A stretch of DNA of 64,000 nucleotides. Origin: Flavobacteriales bacterium (GTDB lineage: Bacteria > Bacteroidota > Bacteroidia > Flavobacteriales_D > Crocinitomicaceae). The stretch covers positions 1 to 64,000 of the forward strand of contig CANGJM010000017.1 of the NCBI GenBank assembly GCA_947454525.1, in the 5' to 3' direction. The translations under genes were made by a program, and so were the position numbers. A model generated the notes under the pieces. The model searched no databases and had not been told where the DNA came from. It saw only the letters and a program-made list of their open reading frames with translations. Below, in pieces: positions 17,552 to 26,721 of the stretch (its first letter is position 1; each line of letters begins with the position of its first letter).

Positions 17552-20500
17552 CGAATCAACGTGATAAATCCTTGCTTTTTGATTTCGGTTCCGCCGAGCA
17601 TAACTCCGTTTAACAAGTAAAAATAAACGCCATCTGTGTGTGGTTTTCCGTCTGTGGATAGTCCGTCCCAAGCCGCTACTCCGGTTTGATCTTCTAAGAT
17701 GCTGACCATATTCCCCCAACGATTGAAAATCATGATGTCATACGATTTGAAAGCTGGATAGGGCAGTACCACGAAGTCATTGACGCCATCGCCGTTTGGT
17801 GTAAATACGTTTGGAACCCAAATATCTGGATCACTGACGAAAACAGTCGTTTCGTAGGTGGAAACACATCCCAATTCATCTACCACTGTGAGTGTGATGA
17901 CATGTGGTCCTCCTTGTGAAAAGGACGTAGTTGGCGCTGTGTTCGAATTCCACGTAAAGGTGGAGTCGGTATCTAAATTCCAGGCCCAACTGACAATCGG
18001 TGCATTCGTAAAGGTCGATTGGTCATTGAAATTGATGATCCCATTGATGTCCGCATACACTGGATTTGGAACGAAAAAGGCGTCCAAATCGTCGTCATTG
18101 ACAGTGATCGGATCCAAGGGCAAAAGAATCTGACAACCAACGGAGTCAAAAATGGTAATGCTTGGTTGATACGTTCCCGGTGTGTCGTATATGTAATTAA
18201 AATCCAAGGAATCCGAGTAGCTGGTGCCATCACCTAAATTCCAAACTAAACTATCGATGTCGGAAACATTCGACAAGTAAAACAACGCTCCCTGTGCGCA
18301 AATCGTGGCATCTTGCAGCCAATTTGGTGTTCCCATCGGACCGCCAATCGAAATGTAGTCTAGAACAGTGGAATCATCGGTACAGCCATATTGATCGGTT
18401 ACAATGAAGTTTAAATCAAAGGTTCCATTTGTCACGAGTGTGTTAGAAGGATTCTGAAGAATGGAGTTGTTTCCATTTCCGAAGGACCAGTTCCACCCGG
18501 TAATATCTCCATAGGAGAAGGAGGAATCCTGAAAGTTGCAAAAAATGGGTGGACAATCGTAATCTCCGTTTGCATTTGGAATAGCGCCTGTGAAGAAGAA
18601 ATTCGGAATGGCAAGCGGTGTAGACATGATCAAGGTGCGATTCATGGTGTCTTTACAGCCATTTCCGTCCGTCGTTATGAGTGTTAAAATGTGCGAATTT
18701 GACAATTGTCCGTTGTTTGGATTGGTCAATGTAACGAGGGTATCCGTACTCGTACCTATCGTTGAACCATTCAGGATCCATTCGTAACTTAAAGTGCCTG
18801 TTCCAGTGGATTGATTGATGGTCAGATTCGTATCCAAGTCACACAAAACAGAATCGATGCCAAAGTCTGCAGTAGGTTTGGTGATCGTTATGGTGACGCC
18901 AGTTGGTAAGGAATTACAGCCGAAAATATCCGTGGCTACAATGGTTGCTGAGTAGGCTCCTTGACCAAAGAAGGTATGGACAATCGGTTGGTTGACATTA
19001 TTGGTGATCAAAATAGAATTGTCATCCGAAAAACTGGTGCTAAATGAACTCAAAGGGAGTCCGTTGGCTAGACTAAACGATGTATTGGTAAATGGAACCG
19101 TAAATGGTGAACATCCGCTGTATTCATTCGCGAGTATTCCTGCAATCGGTTTATTCACAACTTTTACCGTCTGTGTAGCCGTTGATGAACAACCCACACT
19201 GTTGATCACCATGTGGGAGATGGTGTAATTCCCAGGTGCTGGATAGGTATATGAAATATTCGGTCCATTGTGAATTGACTGTCCGTTCCCCATGTTGTAA
19301 TACCAATCATTTACGGGATGAGACCCTGTAGCTCCACTCCATGAAGTACTGATGTCTGTTAAATTAATGGCCGTCCCGTTACAAACGGTGTCATTGGACA
19401 TAGTGAACTGACTGGCAAGCTGAGAAATGGTAATGGTGGACGTAATGCTGTCCGAGCAACCTGTCGTGTAGTTGTGTATGACCTGTTCAATGTTGTATGT
19501 TCCATACGTCGAATACGTATGACTGGTATTTCCGCCATTGGGGACATCGAGTTGTGCATTGGTGAAATTCACATTTGGCGTATTGTCAAAGAATTCATAA
19601 TGCATATCCACGTTGTCAGAAAGTACTCCGTGAATGGAATTGTCATCGATGGCAACGTTTACGGGAAAGGAACTTGGATTACAAAATAAAAAGGCACTCG
19701 GCGAAAACTGTGCGATTGGTGCGAGAATATACACGGCGTCTTCAACGATAAACGTATCCTTACATCCTCTAAAGTCAGCAATAAATGTAACGTCGAAATA
19801 ACCGGTGTCAGATTCAAATTGGTGAGTTGGATTCTGTTCAATGGATGTTCCGTCCCCAAAATCCCAGAAATAGGTGACTTCGTTGGCGTTGTGCGGAACA
19901 GAGATATACGTTGAACTTGTGAAAATCACATCGTCATTGGAGCAAGCAATCAATGGGGTGTAAGTGAAATGTACGGAGTCGATGTGTCCGACCGTCACAT
20001 AATCGTTTTTAATGATGGTATCCGTACAGCCTGATTGGGTAGTGATGATTAATTGAACATCGTATACACCGACTTGATACGTTTGAGCTGGTGGAAAATG
20101 ACCATTGAACGTTTGTCCATTGCCAAAGTTCCATTGCCAAGAAACAATCGGATTTGAAGGTGTGAAGGAGGTATCAATGAAATTGACAACCAGCGGATCA
20201 CAGCCTGCAGTATCCAAAGTAAAGAATCCAGCTTGGACATTCGTCATATTGATGTAGTCATTCAAAGTTGTTGAACCTGTACATCCTGCTGCTGTTGTTA
20301 AACTCAAGGTGACATCGTATAAACCACTTTGAGTGTAAATGTGCGGAGGAGGTGTTAATCCGGTGTAGGTTTGACCATCTCCAAAGGACCAAACATACGT
20401 ACCAGGTATCGTCGTGCTACTCGTAAATTGGATGGATCCAGGCGCACAGTTGGTAATCGGATTCGCACTGAAAACAGGATTGGTGTTGGCCTGAATAGAG

Positions 20501-21297
20501 ATGGGTTGCGTGATTGTTGAGGTACATCCTGAACTTGTATTTTGGGAGGTCAATTGAACGGTATAGGTTCCGGGTGCATTGAATGCAAATGACGGATTTT
20601 CTAGTGAGCTGGTTCCCTGGTTCCCAAAATTCCAACTCCATGCATTGGCTCCAGCGGTTGAATTGTCTTGAAACGAAATCGCTTGTCCAACACAACCAAA
20701 AGTAGGAGCAGTGATTCCAGCTTGGAAATTTGATACTTGAATACTCTGTGTACTTGTTGCGACACAGCTAGTACTTGTATTCGTCACGTTTAAAGTGATT
20801 GTGTAGCTTCCGGCAGCATTATAGGTGATATTCGGTGGATTCGCAGCTGTGGAGTTCTGACTATTTCCAAAATTCCATGCGTTACTGAAATTCGCTCCAC
20901 TGGAAGAACTATTGACAAAAGACAAGGTGAGTGGAACAGTACAGCCTAAACCGTTGACAGAAAAAGCAACGATAGGCAATGGATTCACCGTAATGAAAGC
21001 GGTTTTTATTTCCGCATCGACTGCTCCAATGGCATTTGTTACGACCAAGGTAACGGTAAATGTGCCCGCAGTACTAAATGCATGCGATGGACTAAGCAAT
21101 GTTGAAAGTGCACCGTCTCCAAAGTCCCAGGCATTTGAAACGATAGCGCTTGTTCCGTTCTGTGTGGATGTATTCGTAAAGTTAACCGGGACACCAACGC
21201 ACACCACCAAAGGATTTGCTGTAAAATTAGCTGTAGGAGTTTGCGCACGCGAAAAAAACGTGAATGCAAGTAGAAATACAGCGAATAGTATGCGCAT
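17548..21297 (-). CDS. Giant PKD-repeat protein with T9SS type B sorting domain
   Basis: A 1249-residue secreted protein. It has a signal peptide (LLAFTFFSRAQ), then a tandem array of about ten or more PKD-type Ig-like domains recognisable by WDFGDG, WNFGNS, WNFGNQ, WSFGDG, WNFGNG, WDFGDG, YYNMGNG, WSFGNG and WNLGDG motifs, each followed by Y/F-x-V-x-L strands. The last 90 residues (VPNVFTPNGDGVNDF, FNRWGNMV, AAWDGLSTDGKPHTDGVYFY, ending LIR) are the gliding-motility-associated C-terminal domain that targets proteins to the type IX secretion system and the cell surface. Cysteines inside each PKD unit suggest disulphides. Likely an adhesin or surface-polymer-binding protein; its ligand is unknown. 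Confidence 0.9.
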   Translation of the reverse strand: MRILFAVFLLAFTFFSRAQTPTANFTANPLVVCVGVPVNFTNTSTQNGTSAIVSNAWDFGDGALSTLLSPSHAFSTAGTFTVTLVVTNAIGAVDAEIKTAFITVNPLPIVAFSVNGLGCTVPLTLSFVNSSSSGANFSNAWNFGNSQNSTAANPPNITYNAAGSYTITLNVTNTSTSCVATSTQSIQVSNFQAGITAPTFGCVGQAISFQDNSTAGANAWSWNFGNQGTSSLENPSFAFNAPGTYTVQLTSQNTSSGCTSTITQPISIQANTNPVFSANPITNCAPGSIQFTSSTTIPGTYVWSFGDGQTYTGLTPPPHIYTQSGLYDVTLSLTTAAGCTGSTTLNDYINMTNVQAGFFTLDTAGCDPLVVNFIDTSFTPSNPIVSWQWNFGNGQTFNGHFPPAQTYQVGVYDVQLIITTQSGCTDTIIKNDYVTVGHIDSVHFTYTPLIACSNDDVIFTSSTYISVPHNANEVTYFWDFGDGTSIEQNPTHQFESDTGYFDVTFIADFRGCKDTFIVEDAVYILAPIAQFSPSAFLFCNPSSFPVNVAIDDNSIHGVLSDNVDMHYEFFDNTPNVNFTNAQLDVPNGGNTSHTYSTYGTYNIEQVIHNYTTGCSDSITSTITISQLASQFTMSNDTVCNGTAINLTDISTSWSGATGSHPVNDWYYNMGNGQSIHNGPNISYTYPAPGNYTISHMVINSVGCSSTATQTVKVVNKPIAGILANEYSGCSPFTVPFTNTSFSLANGLPLSSFSTSFSDDNSILITNNVNQPIVHTFFGQGAYSATIVATDIFGCNSLPTGVTITITKPTADFGIDSVLCDLDTNLTINQSTGTGTLSYEWILNGSTIGTSTDTLVTLTNPNNGQLSNSHILTLITTDGNGCKDTMNRTLIMSTPLAIPNFFFTGAIPNANGDYDCPPIFCNFQDSSFSYGDITGWNWSFGNGNNSILQNPSNTLVTNGTFDLNFIVTDQYGCTDDSTVLDYISIGGPMGTPNWLQDATICAQGALFYLSNVSDIDSLVWNLGDGTSYSDSLDFNYIYDTPGTYQPSITIFDSVGCQILLPLDPITVNDDDLDAFFVPNPVYADINGIINFNDQSTFTNAPIVSWAWNLDTDSTFTWNSNTAPTTSFSQGGPHVITLTVVDELGCVSTYETTVFVSDPDIWVPNVFTPNGDGVNDFVVLPYPAFKSYDIMIFNRWGNMVSILEDQTGVAAWDGLSTDGKPHTDGVYFYLLNGVMLGGTEIKKQGFITLIR

Positions 21298-21498
21298 TTA
21301 GGCAGCGAGTAGTTTAGGTATTAGCCTTAACGCAAAATTGTAGGGTAAAGTTGCTTAAAAGGCCATTTTTATCAAGCTTACGTGCATTAAAATGCAAAAA
21401 GACAGAAAACGATTATTTTTTTCAAAAATGAAAGAATGTACTTACCTTGATTTTAGAAAAAGAATGGAAATCATGAACTGAGGTGGCAGACGGATAAT

Positions 21499-22527
21499 CT
21501 ATTTTGGAAAATTCAATTCCATTCCTGGGAAGAATACATGTCCCATAATGAGTGGATTGAAAACAAAATATTGACATTTTACCAATTCACCATTCGGTAG
21601 TTGACACCAGAACTTGTTCATGTCCATATTTTCCATCTCGCCAAATTCGTTGCGCTGTGCTTCCTTTGTTGCGATTTTGAACATGCGTAATTTAGTGGAT
21701 GGTCCTTGTTTTTCTTTGACGGTAAGGACACAGAATGGCGCAGAACGTTTCAGGCTGTCACATTGTTTTTTGCTTAATTCGTAATTAGCCAATTCAAAGT
21801 GAATTTTCTTATAGCCCTGTAAATAACGGTAAATGTTTAAAGTATCGACGTTAGGTATTTTAGTTCCGTTTTGAGTTAATTTGAAACGATTTCCTACCGC
21901 TGTGATATGGAAATTACGGTATTTTTCTTTAGGATATTTGATATCAACACTCGCAATTTGTTCCATTTCAAGTTCGAAAATATTCGTACAAGCCCATTTT
22001 CTTGGGTCAGCAAAAAAACGAGGTTCAATGATTCCTGCCATCCCTTTAATTTGCATCATTACTGGATTGGAACTTTTGCCGCCATCTGCTGTTTCCAACA
22101 ACATGATTTGTCCGTTATGATCCTGCGCAGATGGTCCGATGTACCACGTTTTAGTCCATTCGCCGTCTTGGAAAATTTCCACTTTCGTGTGACTCGCAGA
22201 CATCAGTTTCACAAATTGCTTGTGGCTTTTTTCGGATAAATATCCTTTCAATGAAATGTTACCGAGTGCTTCGAGGATATAATGTGCACTTGATTGCATG
22301 ATGCATCCACCATTTTTGTCCGTCCATTCATCTCCATTTCTTACCAAGGTAAACGTATTTGAAAAGGCATCAGAGATGATGATTTTGGTTACTGAGTTCG
22401 TGTCTTTCACCGCAAATTCAATGAATTCGGAGTCACTTGCACCGTCTTTTCGAGTCAAATCAAAAGCGAACCATCCAAGGACAACAAGCACTGCGACTAA
22501 AGAAAGGAGAATACTGATTTTTTTCAT
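21499..22527 (-). CDS. DUF4340 protein linked to gliding genes
   Basis: A 342-residue protein with one N-terminal membrane anchor (ILLSLVAVLVVLGWFAFDL, residues about 5-24) and a large extracytoplasmic region with repeated DUF4340-like strands (FTLVRNGDEWTDKNGG, KTWYIGPSAQDHNG). DUF4340 proteins are regularly encoded next to GldG-type ABC components. Start is 6 nt from the gldG stop, so the gldF-gldG-DUF4340 trio is one unit. Its role may be as a partner of the GldFG transporter, by context only. Confidence 0.78.
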   Translation of the reverse strand: MKKISILLSLVAVLVVLGWFAFDLTRKDGASDSEFIEFAVKDTNSVTKIIISDAFSNTFTLVRNGDEWTDKNGGCIMQSSAHYILEALGNISLKGYLSEKSHKQFVKLMSASHTKVEIFQDGEWTKTWYIGPSAQDHNGQIMLLETADGGKSSNPVMMQIKGMAGIIEPRFFADPRKWACTNIFELEMEQIASVDIKYPKEKYRNFHITAVGNRFKLTQNGTKIPNVDTLNIYRYLQGYKKIHFELANYELSKKQCDSLKRSAPFCVLTVKEKQGPSTKLRMFKIATKEAQRNEFGEMENMDMNKFWCQLPNGELVKCQYFVFNPLIMGHVFFPGMELNFPK

Positions 22528-22533
22528 GGAGGA

Positions 22534-24327
22534 TTATTTTCTTGCGTAACGACGCGTTCGAATGTAGTTCATAAGCATGCTCAATAGAATGATGATTCCT
22601 AGCGGTAAAAGCATGTTGATTGTTTTATAGAATCCAGCGAACTTCGCTACCTTTTCTTTGTCTATTTCCTTAATGTCAATCTGACGACTACGGATATCAA
22701 GCACGGAGTTATCTCCCATCATGTAATCGACGATGTTTTGGAAAAATTCTTGATTTCCATAATAAAGTGAGATGCGACGTTGGTATAAGTCGTAATCCAT
22801 TTTCAACTCATTAAACCCATTTGGACGGTATAAGTAGTTCAATCCTTTTGGATTCGGCATGGAATCGTACGTATTTGCAAAGAAGGTTCCATTTCCTATG
22901 AGCAATACTTTTCCTTCTTTCTGACTTTTTGCTTGAAATGCATATTTCTTCGGAAGGTTTTTGACGAATTCAGGTGGGAGACGGTTGTTGTAATGGGAGC
23001 TGAAATACCCTTCTACCATTCCGCCAAGACAGATTTTATTGATCTCATCTTCTGGATTGTCGACTAATTTTGGAGATTTGCCGTAATTCAATGGCAAGCC
23101 AAGATTAACGAATGGTTGAAGTCCAGAAGGAATGGAGTTTGTTGAGGAGGTCAGGAGGCTGGTTTGCTTGATATTCGGTAAATCCACAAAGCTGACTTCG
23201 TTTGCATATTTTAGCAAAATTGGATCCACATTTCGGGTGATTGGGTGTTTGGACGGAGTCGCCATCACGTGAAAAAACCATGGAATAAACGTTGATTCCG
23301 CAAAAGGAACAATCTTGGGTGCACATTGAACATCCATCATGTAGTTTTCATGAACCTTAATGCCATAATCGAATAGAAGTCGGTCCAATTTCAGGTTTTT
23401 CCTCATGGAATGCGTCATTCCGCGTGCCATAAGCGTATCTTCATTGTGCTCCAGCGTATTCATGAACACCATTAATTTGCCACCGCGCATCACAAATTGG
23501 TCTAAAATGTACATGCTGCTGTCCGAGTAGGGAATTCGTGGATTTGCGATAATGACACCATCGATGTCGTTTAATGCCGCAATGGAATCAGATAATTTCA
23601 CATCGGAAAGCGTGAAGTAAGGCGCTAAAAGTGCTCTTGCACGCATGGTTTGTTGGTAAGTCAATTCACCGTGTCCTTGAAGAAAAGCAATTCTTGGTTT
23701 GTTCACTTGTGTCAAACGACGCATGCTTGCGATTAAGTTGTATTCTAGGTTGTTCAGCGATGTTTCAATGATCTCCGCCATATCCTCCAAGCTGTTTGGA
23801 TGTCCGGGTTGCGTTCCTGGCAGGAATTGCACCATGTTTTCTTTGGTGATTCCATTAACGGTATAACTCATGATTGCACCAGGAAACAACATCACTTTAC
23901 TTTGCGTTCCGTCCTTCATGTACAGGATTTCCAACGGCATGATTCCTTTTCCTTTATCGTACAATTGTGCGCGCATGGCATTCACCTCTTCTTCTGATCC
24001 GACATTGATATCCGTGAATAAATACTCAATGCGATTTCCCGCAACACGTTTGAAATCTTGCAGTTTATCCTTTAAAGCTGTTTGAAAGTGTTTTATTTCA
24101 GAAGGCATGTTTCCTTCTAAATAGATTTGAATGCTGATTCTGTTCTCGAAATTATCTTTGTTGGACAAGAAGTTTTCGGTGCTATTAGCCAAGGAATAAC
24201 GTTGATCCTTGGTCATGTCGATCTTGTAATAGATCAATGATCCTATGATATTGACAAGCACAATTGCTACACCAACAAGTGCAAGCACGGTCCAGTTGAA
24301 AAGTCCTTTTGTGAGATTCTTTTTCAT
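22534..24327 (-). CDS. gldG: Gliding-motility ABC component GldG
   Basis: A 597-residue protein with an N-terminal hydrophobic segment (residues about 13-35), a large periplasmic domain of the ABC-2-associated GldG family (FLQGHGELTYQQT, VIIANPRIPYSDSSMYILDQFV) and a C-terminal transmembrane segment (INMLLPLGIIILLSMLMNYIR) followed by a basic tail. GldG works with GldF and GldA in an ABC transporter required for gliding in Flavobacterium johnsoniae. It lies 1 nt after gldF. No gldA-like ATPase is next to these genes, as is usual in the phylum. Confidence 0.92.
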   Translation of the reverse strand: MKKNLTKGLFNWTVLALVGVAIVLVNIIGSLIYYKIDMTKDQRYSLANSTENFLSNKDNFENRISIQIYLEGNMPSEIKHFQTALKDKLQDFKRVAGNRIEYLFTDINVGSEEEVNAMRAQLYDKGKGIMPLEILYMKDGTQSKVMLFPGAIMSYTVNGITKENMVQFLPGTQPGHPNSLEDMAEIIETSLNNLEYNLIASMRRLTQVNKPRIAFLQGHGELTYQQTMRARALLAPYFTLSDVKLSDSIAALNDIDGVIIANPRIPYSDSSMYILDQFVMRGGKLMVFMNTLEHNEDTLMARGMTHSMRKNLKLDRLLFDYGIKVHENYMMDVQCAPKIVPFAESTFIPWFFHVMATPSKHPITRNVDPILLKYANEVSFVDLPNIKQTSLLTSSTNSIPSGLQPFVNLGLPLNYGKSPKLVDNPEDEINKICLGGMVEGYFSSHYNNRLPPEFVKNLPKKYAFQAKSQKEGKVLLIGNGTFFANTYDSMPNPKGLNYLYRPNGFNELKMDYDLYQRRISLYYGNQEFFQNIVDYMMGDNSVLDIRSRQIDIKEIDKEKVAKFAGFYKTINMLLPLGIIILLSMLMNYIRTRRYARK

Positions 24328-24328
24328 G

Positions 24329-25060
24329 TTATTTTTTCAATGTTTTAATCACTGTTAAAGAAGCGAATAAGAACAGCGTATTGAGGGAAAGGAAATAGAT
24401 GATGTCACCGGAGTCAATGACACCTTTTTTAATGGAATCGTAATGAAACGCAATTCCAACATATTTAATGAAGTAATCTAGTCCACCAAATTGACTAAAA
24501 TTACCTAGTAAGTTAAATCCATCATAAAACACCCAACACAAGAACATCGCTAGAATGAACGCAACAATTTGACTGTTGGTGAGTGAGGAAGCGAAAATAC
24601 CGATGGAAACAAATACAGCGCCGAGTAAAATAAGTCCAACGTAAGATGTCATTGTAGCTCCCGCATCAATATTCCCTGCTGGTTTCCCGAGGTAATACAT
24701 GGAGATAAAATAAATAATGGTTGGAATGATGGCTACCACGAGTAATGCTACACCGGCAAGGTATTTAGCGAAAACGAGTTTAAAATCTGAAATAGGTCGT
24801 GTGAGGAGTAATTCGATGGTGCCGGTTCTTCTTTCCTCTGCGATGGAGCGCATGGTAATGGCCGGAATCAAAATAAAGAAAATGACTGGTGATAAATTGA
24901 AGAAGGGAATCATGTCAGCTTCTGTTCCTTCGAGTAGATTCGTGTTGTACGAAAGAACCCAATGAAAAAGTCCAGAGGCAATTAAATAGATAAGGATAAA
25001 CACATATCCAATAATAGAACTTAGAAAACTATTGATTTCCTTAAAAAATAATGCGCGCAT
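24329..25060 (-). CDS. gldF: Gliding-motility ABC permease GldF
   Basis: A 243-residue ABC-2-type permease with about six membrane segments, including SIIGYVFILIYLIASGLFHW, FFILIPAITMRSIAEERRTG and a C-terminal YFLSLNTLFLFASLTVI. The AEERRTGTIELLLTRPIS stretch after the second segment is a hallmark of GldF/NosY-like permeases. It precedes gldG by 1 nt. Function: inner-membrane channel subunit of the GldAFG transporter. Confidence 0.92.
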   Translation of the reverse strand: MRALFFKEINSFLSSIIGYVFILIYLIASGLFHWVLSYNTNLLEGTEADMIPFFNLSPVIFFILIPAITMRSIAEERRTGTIELLLTRPISDFKLVFAKYLAGVALLVVAIIPTIIYFISMYYLGKPAGNIDAGATMTSYVGLILLGAVFVSIGIFASSLTNSQIVAFILAMFLCWVFYDGFNLLGNFSQFGGLDYFIKYVGIAFHYDSIKKGVIDSGDIIYFLSLNTLFLFASLTVIKTLKK

Positions 25061-25143
25061 ATGATGATTTCAATCCTCAAAAATAAGGATTTTACCCGTA
25101 CGATGAACAGAGTTTAAAATTGCTTGACGGGAAAATATTGTTC

Positions 25144-25173
25144 AAAAAAAAATCCCGCGAGAGGCGGGATTTT
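25144..25173 (-). terminator. Terminator of the cold-shock gene
   Basis: On the minus strand a stem AAAATCCCGC/GCGGGATTTT (25164-25173 with 25149-25158) with a five-base loop is followed by a run of T (the A run at 25144-25152 on the plus strand). It sits 18 nt after the csp stop. Confidence 0.85.
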
Positions 25174-25191
25174 AATGATGAGAATGTACTA

Positions 25192-25383
25192 CTATGCTTT
25201 TTTTACATTGATTGCATTCAAACCTTTACGACCTTCTTGTAAATCGTACTCAACTTCGTCATTTTCTTTGACTTTGTCGATTAATCCTGTAACATGAACA
25301 AAATATTCTTTGTTCGTGTCGTCTTCGATAATAAATCCAAATCCTTTAGATTCATTAAAGAACTTTACTGTTCCTCTACTCAT
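25192..25383 (-). CDS. Cold-shock domain protein
   Basis: A 63-residue single cold-shock domain that binds single-stranded nucleic acid. RNP1-like KGFGFI (residues 13-18) and RNP2-like EYFVHVTGL (26-34) are present, although the RNP2 core has FVHV as in Bacteroidota Csp proteins. It is slightly shorter than E. coli CspA (70 residues). It has its own promoter and a strong terminator, so it is monocistronic. Confidence 0.92.
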   Translation of the reverse strand: MSRGTVKFFNESKGFGFIIEDDTNKEYFVHVTGLIDKVKENDEVEYDLQEGRKGLNAINVKKA

Positions 25384-25404
25384 TTTGTAATAAATTAATT
25401 TTGG

Positions 25405-25434
25405 TAAAGGTATACTTAATTACCGGTTATCCAA
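25405..25434 (-). promoter_or_regulatory. Promoter of the cold-shock gene
   Basis: On the minus strand TTG (25432-25434) and TACCTTTA (25405-25412) are 19 nt apart, one base off the Bacteroidota consensus. The 5' leader would be only about 20 nt, unlike the long leader of E. coli cspA. Confidence 0.5.
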
Positions 25435-25471
25435 TAAATATTCAAATTTTTTGACTTTTGAGTAATTTAAG

Positions 25472-25771
25472 TCACTGAAATCCATCGAAGTATTCAGCTA
25501 AACTCCATGCTTCTGGTCTCGCTGAGAACCATGGTTTAATGGTTGGCCAAATGGACTGAAACAGAGGGGAAAGGCGGTAGTTTTCAAGTGCTTCTTCATT
25601 TTCCCAAATACTGTAGGTCATGATGATACATGGATTTTTAATGTCTTGAATCAATTTCATGCCATGACAGCCTGGAAAGGTAGCAACAGAAAATTTGACT
25701 TGTTCAAAGTGGGTGAAAAAGGCATCTAGGTGCGCTTCTTGGAATTCTAGCTTAACAATACGGGTAATCAT
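25472..25771 (-). CDS. Antibiotic biosynthesis monooxygenase (ABM) domain protein
   Basis: A 99-residue protein starting at ATG 25771 (MITRIVKLEFQEAHLDAFF), with the single ferredoxin-like ABM fold seen in YgiN/LsrG-type enzymes (FEQVKFSVATFPGCHGMKLI, MTYSIWENEEALENYR). A longer reading frame exists upstream but would run far into the preceding gene; the chosen start lies 4 nt after that gene's stop. ABM proteins act on quinone-like or small organic substrates without cofactors, or serve as heme-degrading folds; the substrate is unknown here. The tight coupling with a SAM-hydrolysing DUF62 protein is notable. Confidence 0.8.
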   Translation of the reverse strand: MITRIVKLEFQEAHLDAFFTHFEQVKFSVATFPGCHGMKLIQDIKNPCIIMTYSIWENEEALENYRLSPLFQSIWPTIKPWFSARPEAWSLAEYFDGFQ

Positions 25772-25775
25772 GGAC

Positions 25776-26630
25776 TTAAGCAAAAAGTGATTCAATGTCC
25801 TCTTTGGATCCTTTTGGTGTGAATTCAACATGCACCGGATCACCTTGTCTCATGCCAAACAACTTGTTTGCACCACCTGTACTTCCATTTGCACCGCGAT
25901 TGATTGCGATTTCAAGTAATTCACTGCTGTTAAAAAGTGCAACACGTTCACCCATCGTTACATTGTTATACGTCTGGTTGATTTCATCGATGTAGTATTC
26001 CTTGTTTAAATACTTGATGGTGAAAGGTGTTTTTTCACCGAAATGATCAAAGTCAGCTTTGCGGATATTGGTAATTAAATTCCCATAGCTATCTACATGA
26101 ATGACATTTCCGCGAATGGTGAGGTTTTCAATGACCGGTTTTTGCATGAAAGCTCTTTTGTAAGCGTTCGTTGCTTTGGCAAAACTTCCGATGGATTCTC
26201 CTCCAGCAATTCGTTTCGCTAGTGGAATGAAACAATTTTTCGTTGGGAATTTCACCATTTCAGGATTGTTCACAATGTCTGAAAACTGGTATAATTCATC
26301 CGGATGTTCTTCATCTAGAAAGCAACCGAAGAATCCGTTGTCGTTCGAAATGAAATATTGACCTTTAAATAACATGATCGTAGGGAAGCTCAATTTGTCG
26401 CCAGTTAATACCGGCTCACCGTCTACTCCGATAATGTGAATGGTTCCTTTTGGAAAATCTTGATAGCAACAACGCAGTTGAAAAGCAGCGTTTGCTACAT
26501 CAAACGGACGAATGTTGTGTGAAATGTCGATAACATATGCTTGGGGCATTTGATTTAAAATGGCACCCTTAATTGCGGCTACGTAGTAGTCTTGAAGTCC
26601 ATTATCTGAAGTAAGTGTTACGATTTGCAT
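25776..26630 (-). CDS. SAM hydroxide adenosyltransferase (DUF62 family)
   Basis: The 284-residue protein begins with IVTLTSDNGLQDYYVAAIKG and continues with YVIDISHNIRPFDVANAAFQL, and has FISNDNGFFG in the first half and IDSYGNLI-type sequence (HVDSYGNLITNI) in the second. These are the hallmarks of the family that includes fluorinase, chlorinase and the common bacterial S-adenosyl-L-methionine hydroxide adenosyltransferase, which splits SAM to adenosine and methionine. The long halide-specific loop of fluorinase is not seen, so a water-using hydrolase is the best guess. The next gene encodes an ABM protein. Confidence 0.9.
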   Translation of the reverse strand: MQIVTLTSDNGLQDYYVAAIKGAILNQMPQAYVIDISHNIRPFDVANAAFQLRCCYQDFPKGTIHIIGVDGEPVLTGDKLSFPTIMLFKGQYFISNDNGFFGCFLDEEHPDELYQFSDIVNNPEMVKFPTKNCFIPLAKRIAGGESIGSFAKATNAYKRAFMQKPVIENLTIRGNVIHVDSYGNLITNIRKADFDHFGEKTPFTIKYLNKEYYIDEINQTYNNVTMGERVALFNSSELLEIAINRGANGSTGGANKLFGMRQGDPVHVEFTPKGSKEDIESLFA

Positions 26631-26721
26631 GTCAAACAGAAATCAGTGTCCGCAGAAATTTATAATTTTACCAAAAGTAATCTAAATTAGAGTATCACCC
26701 CTGAACATACACTAAAATAAA

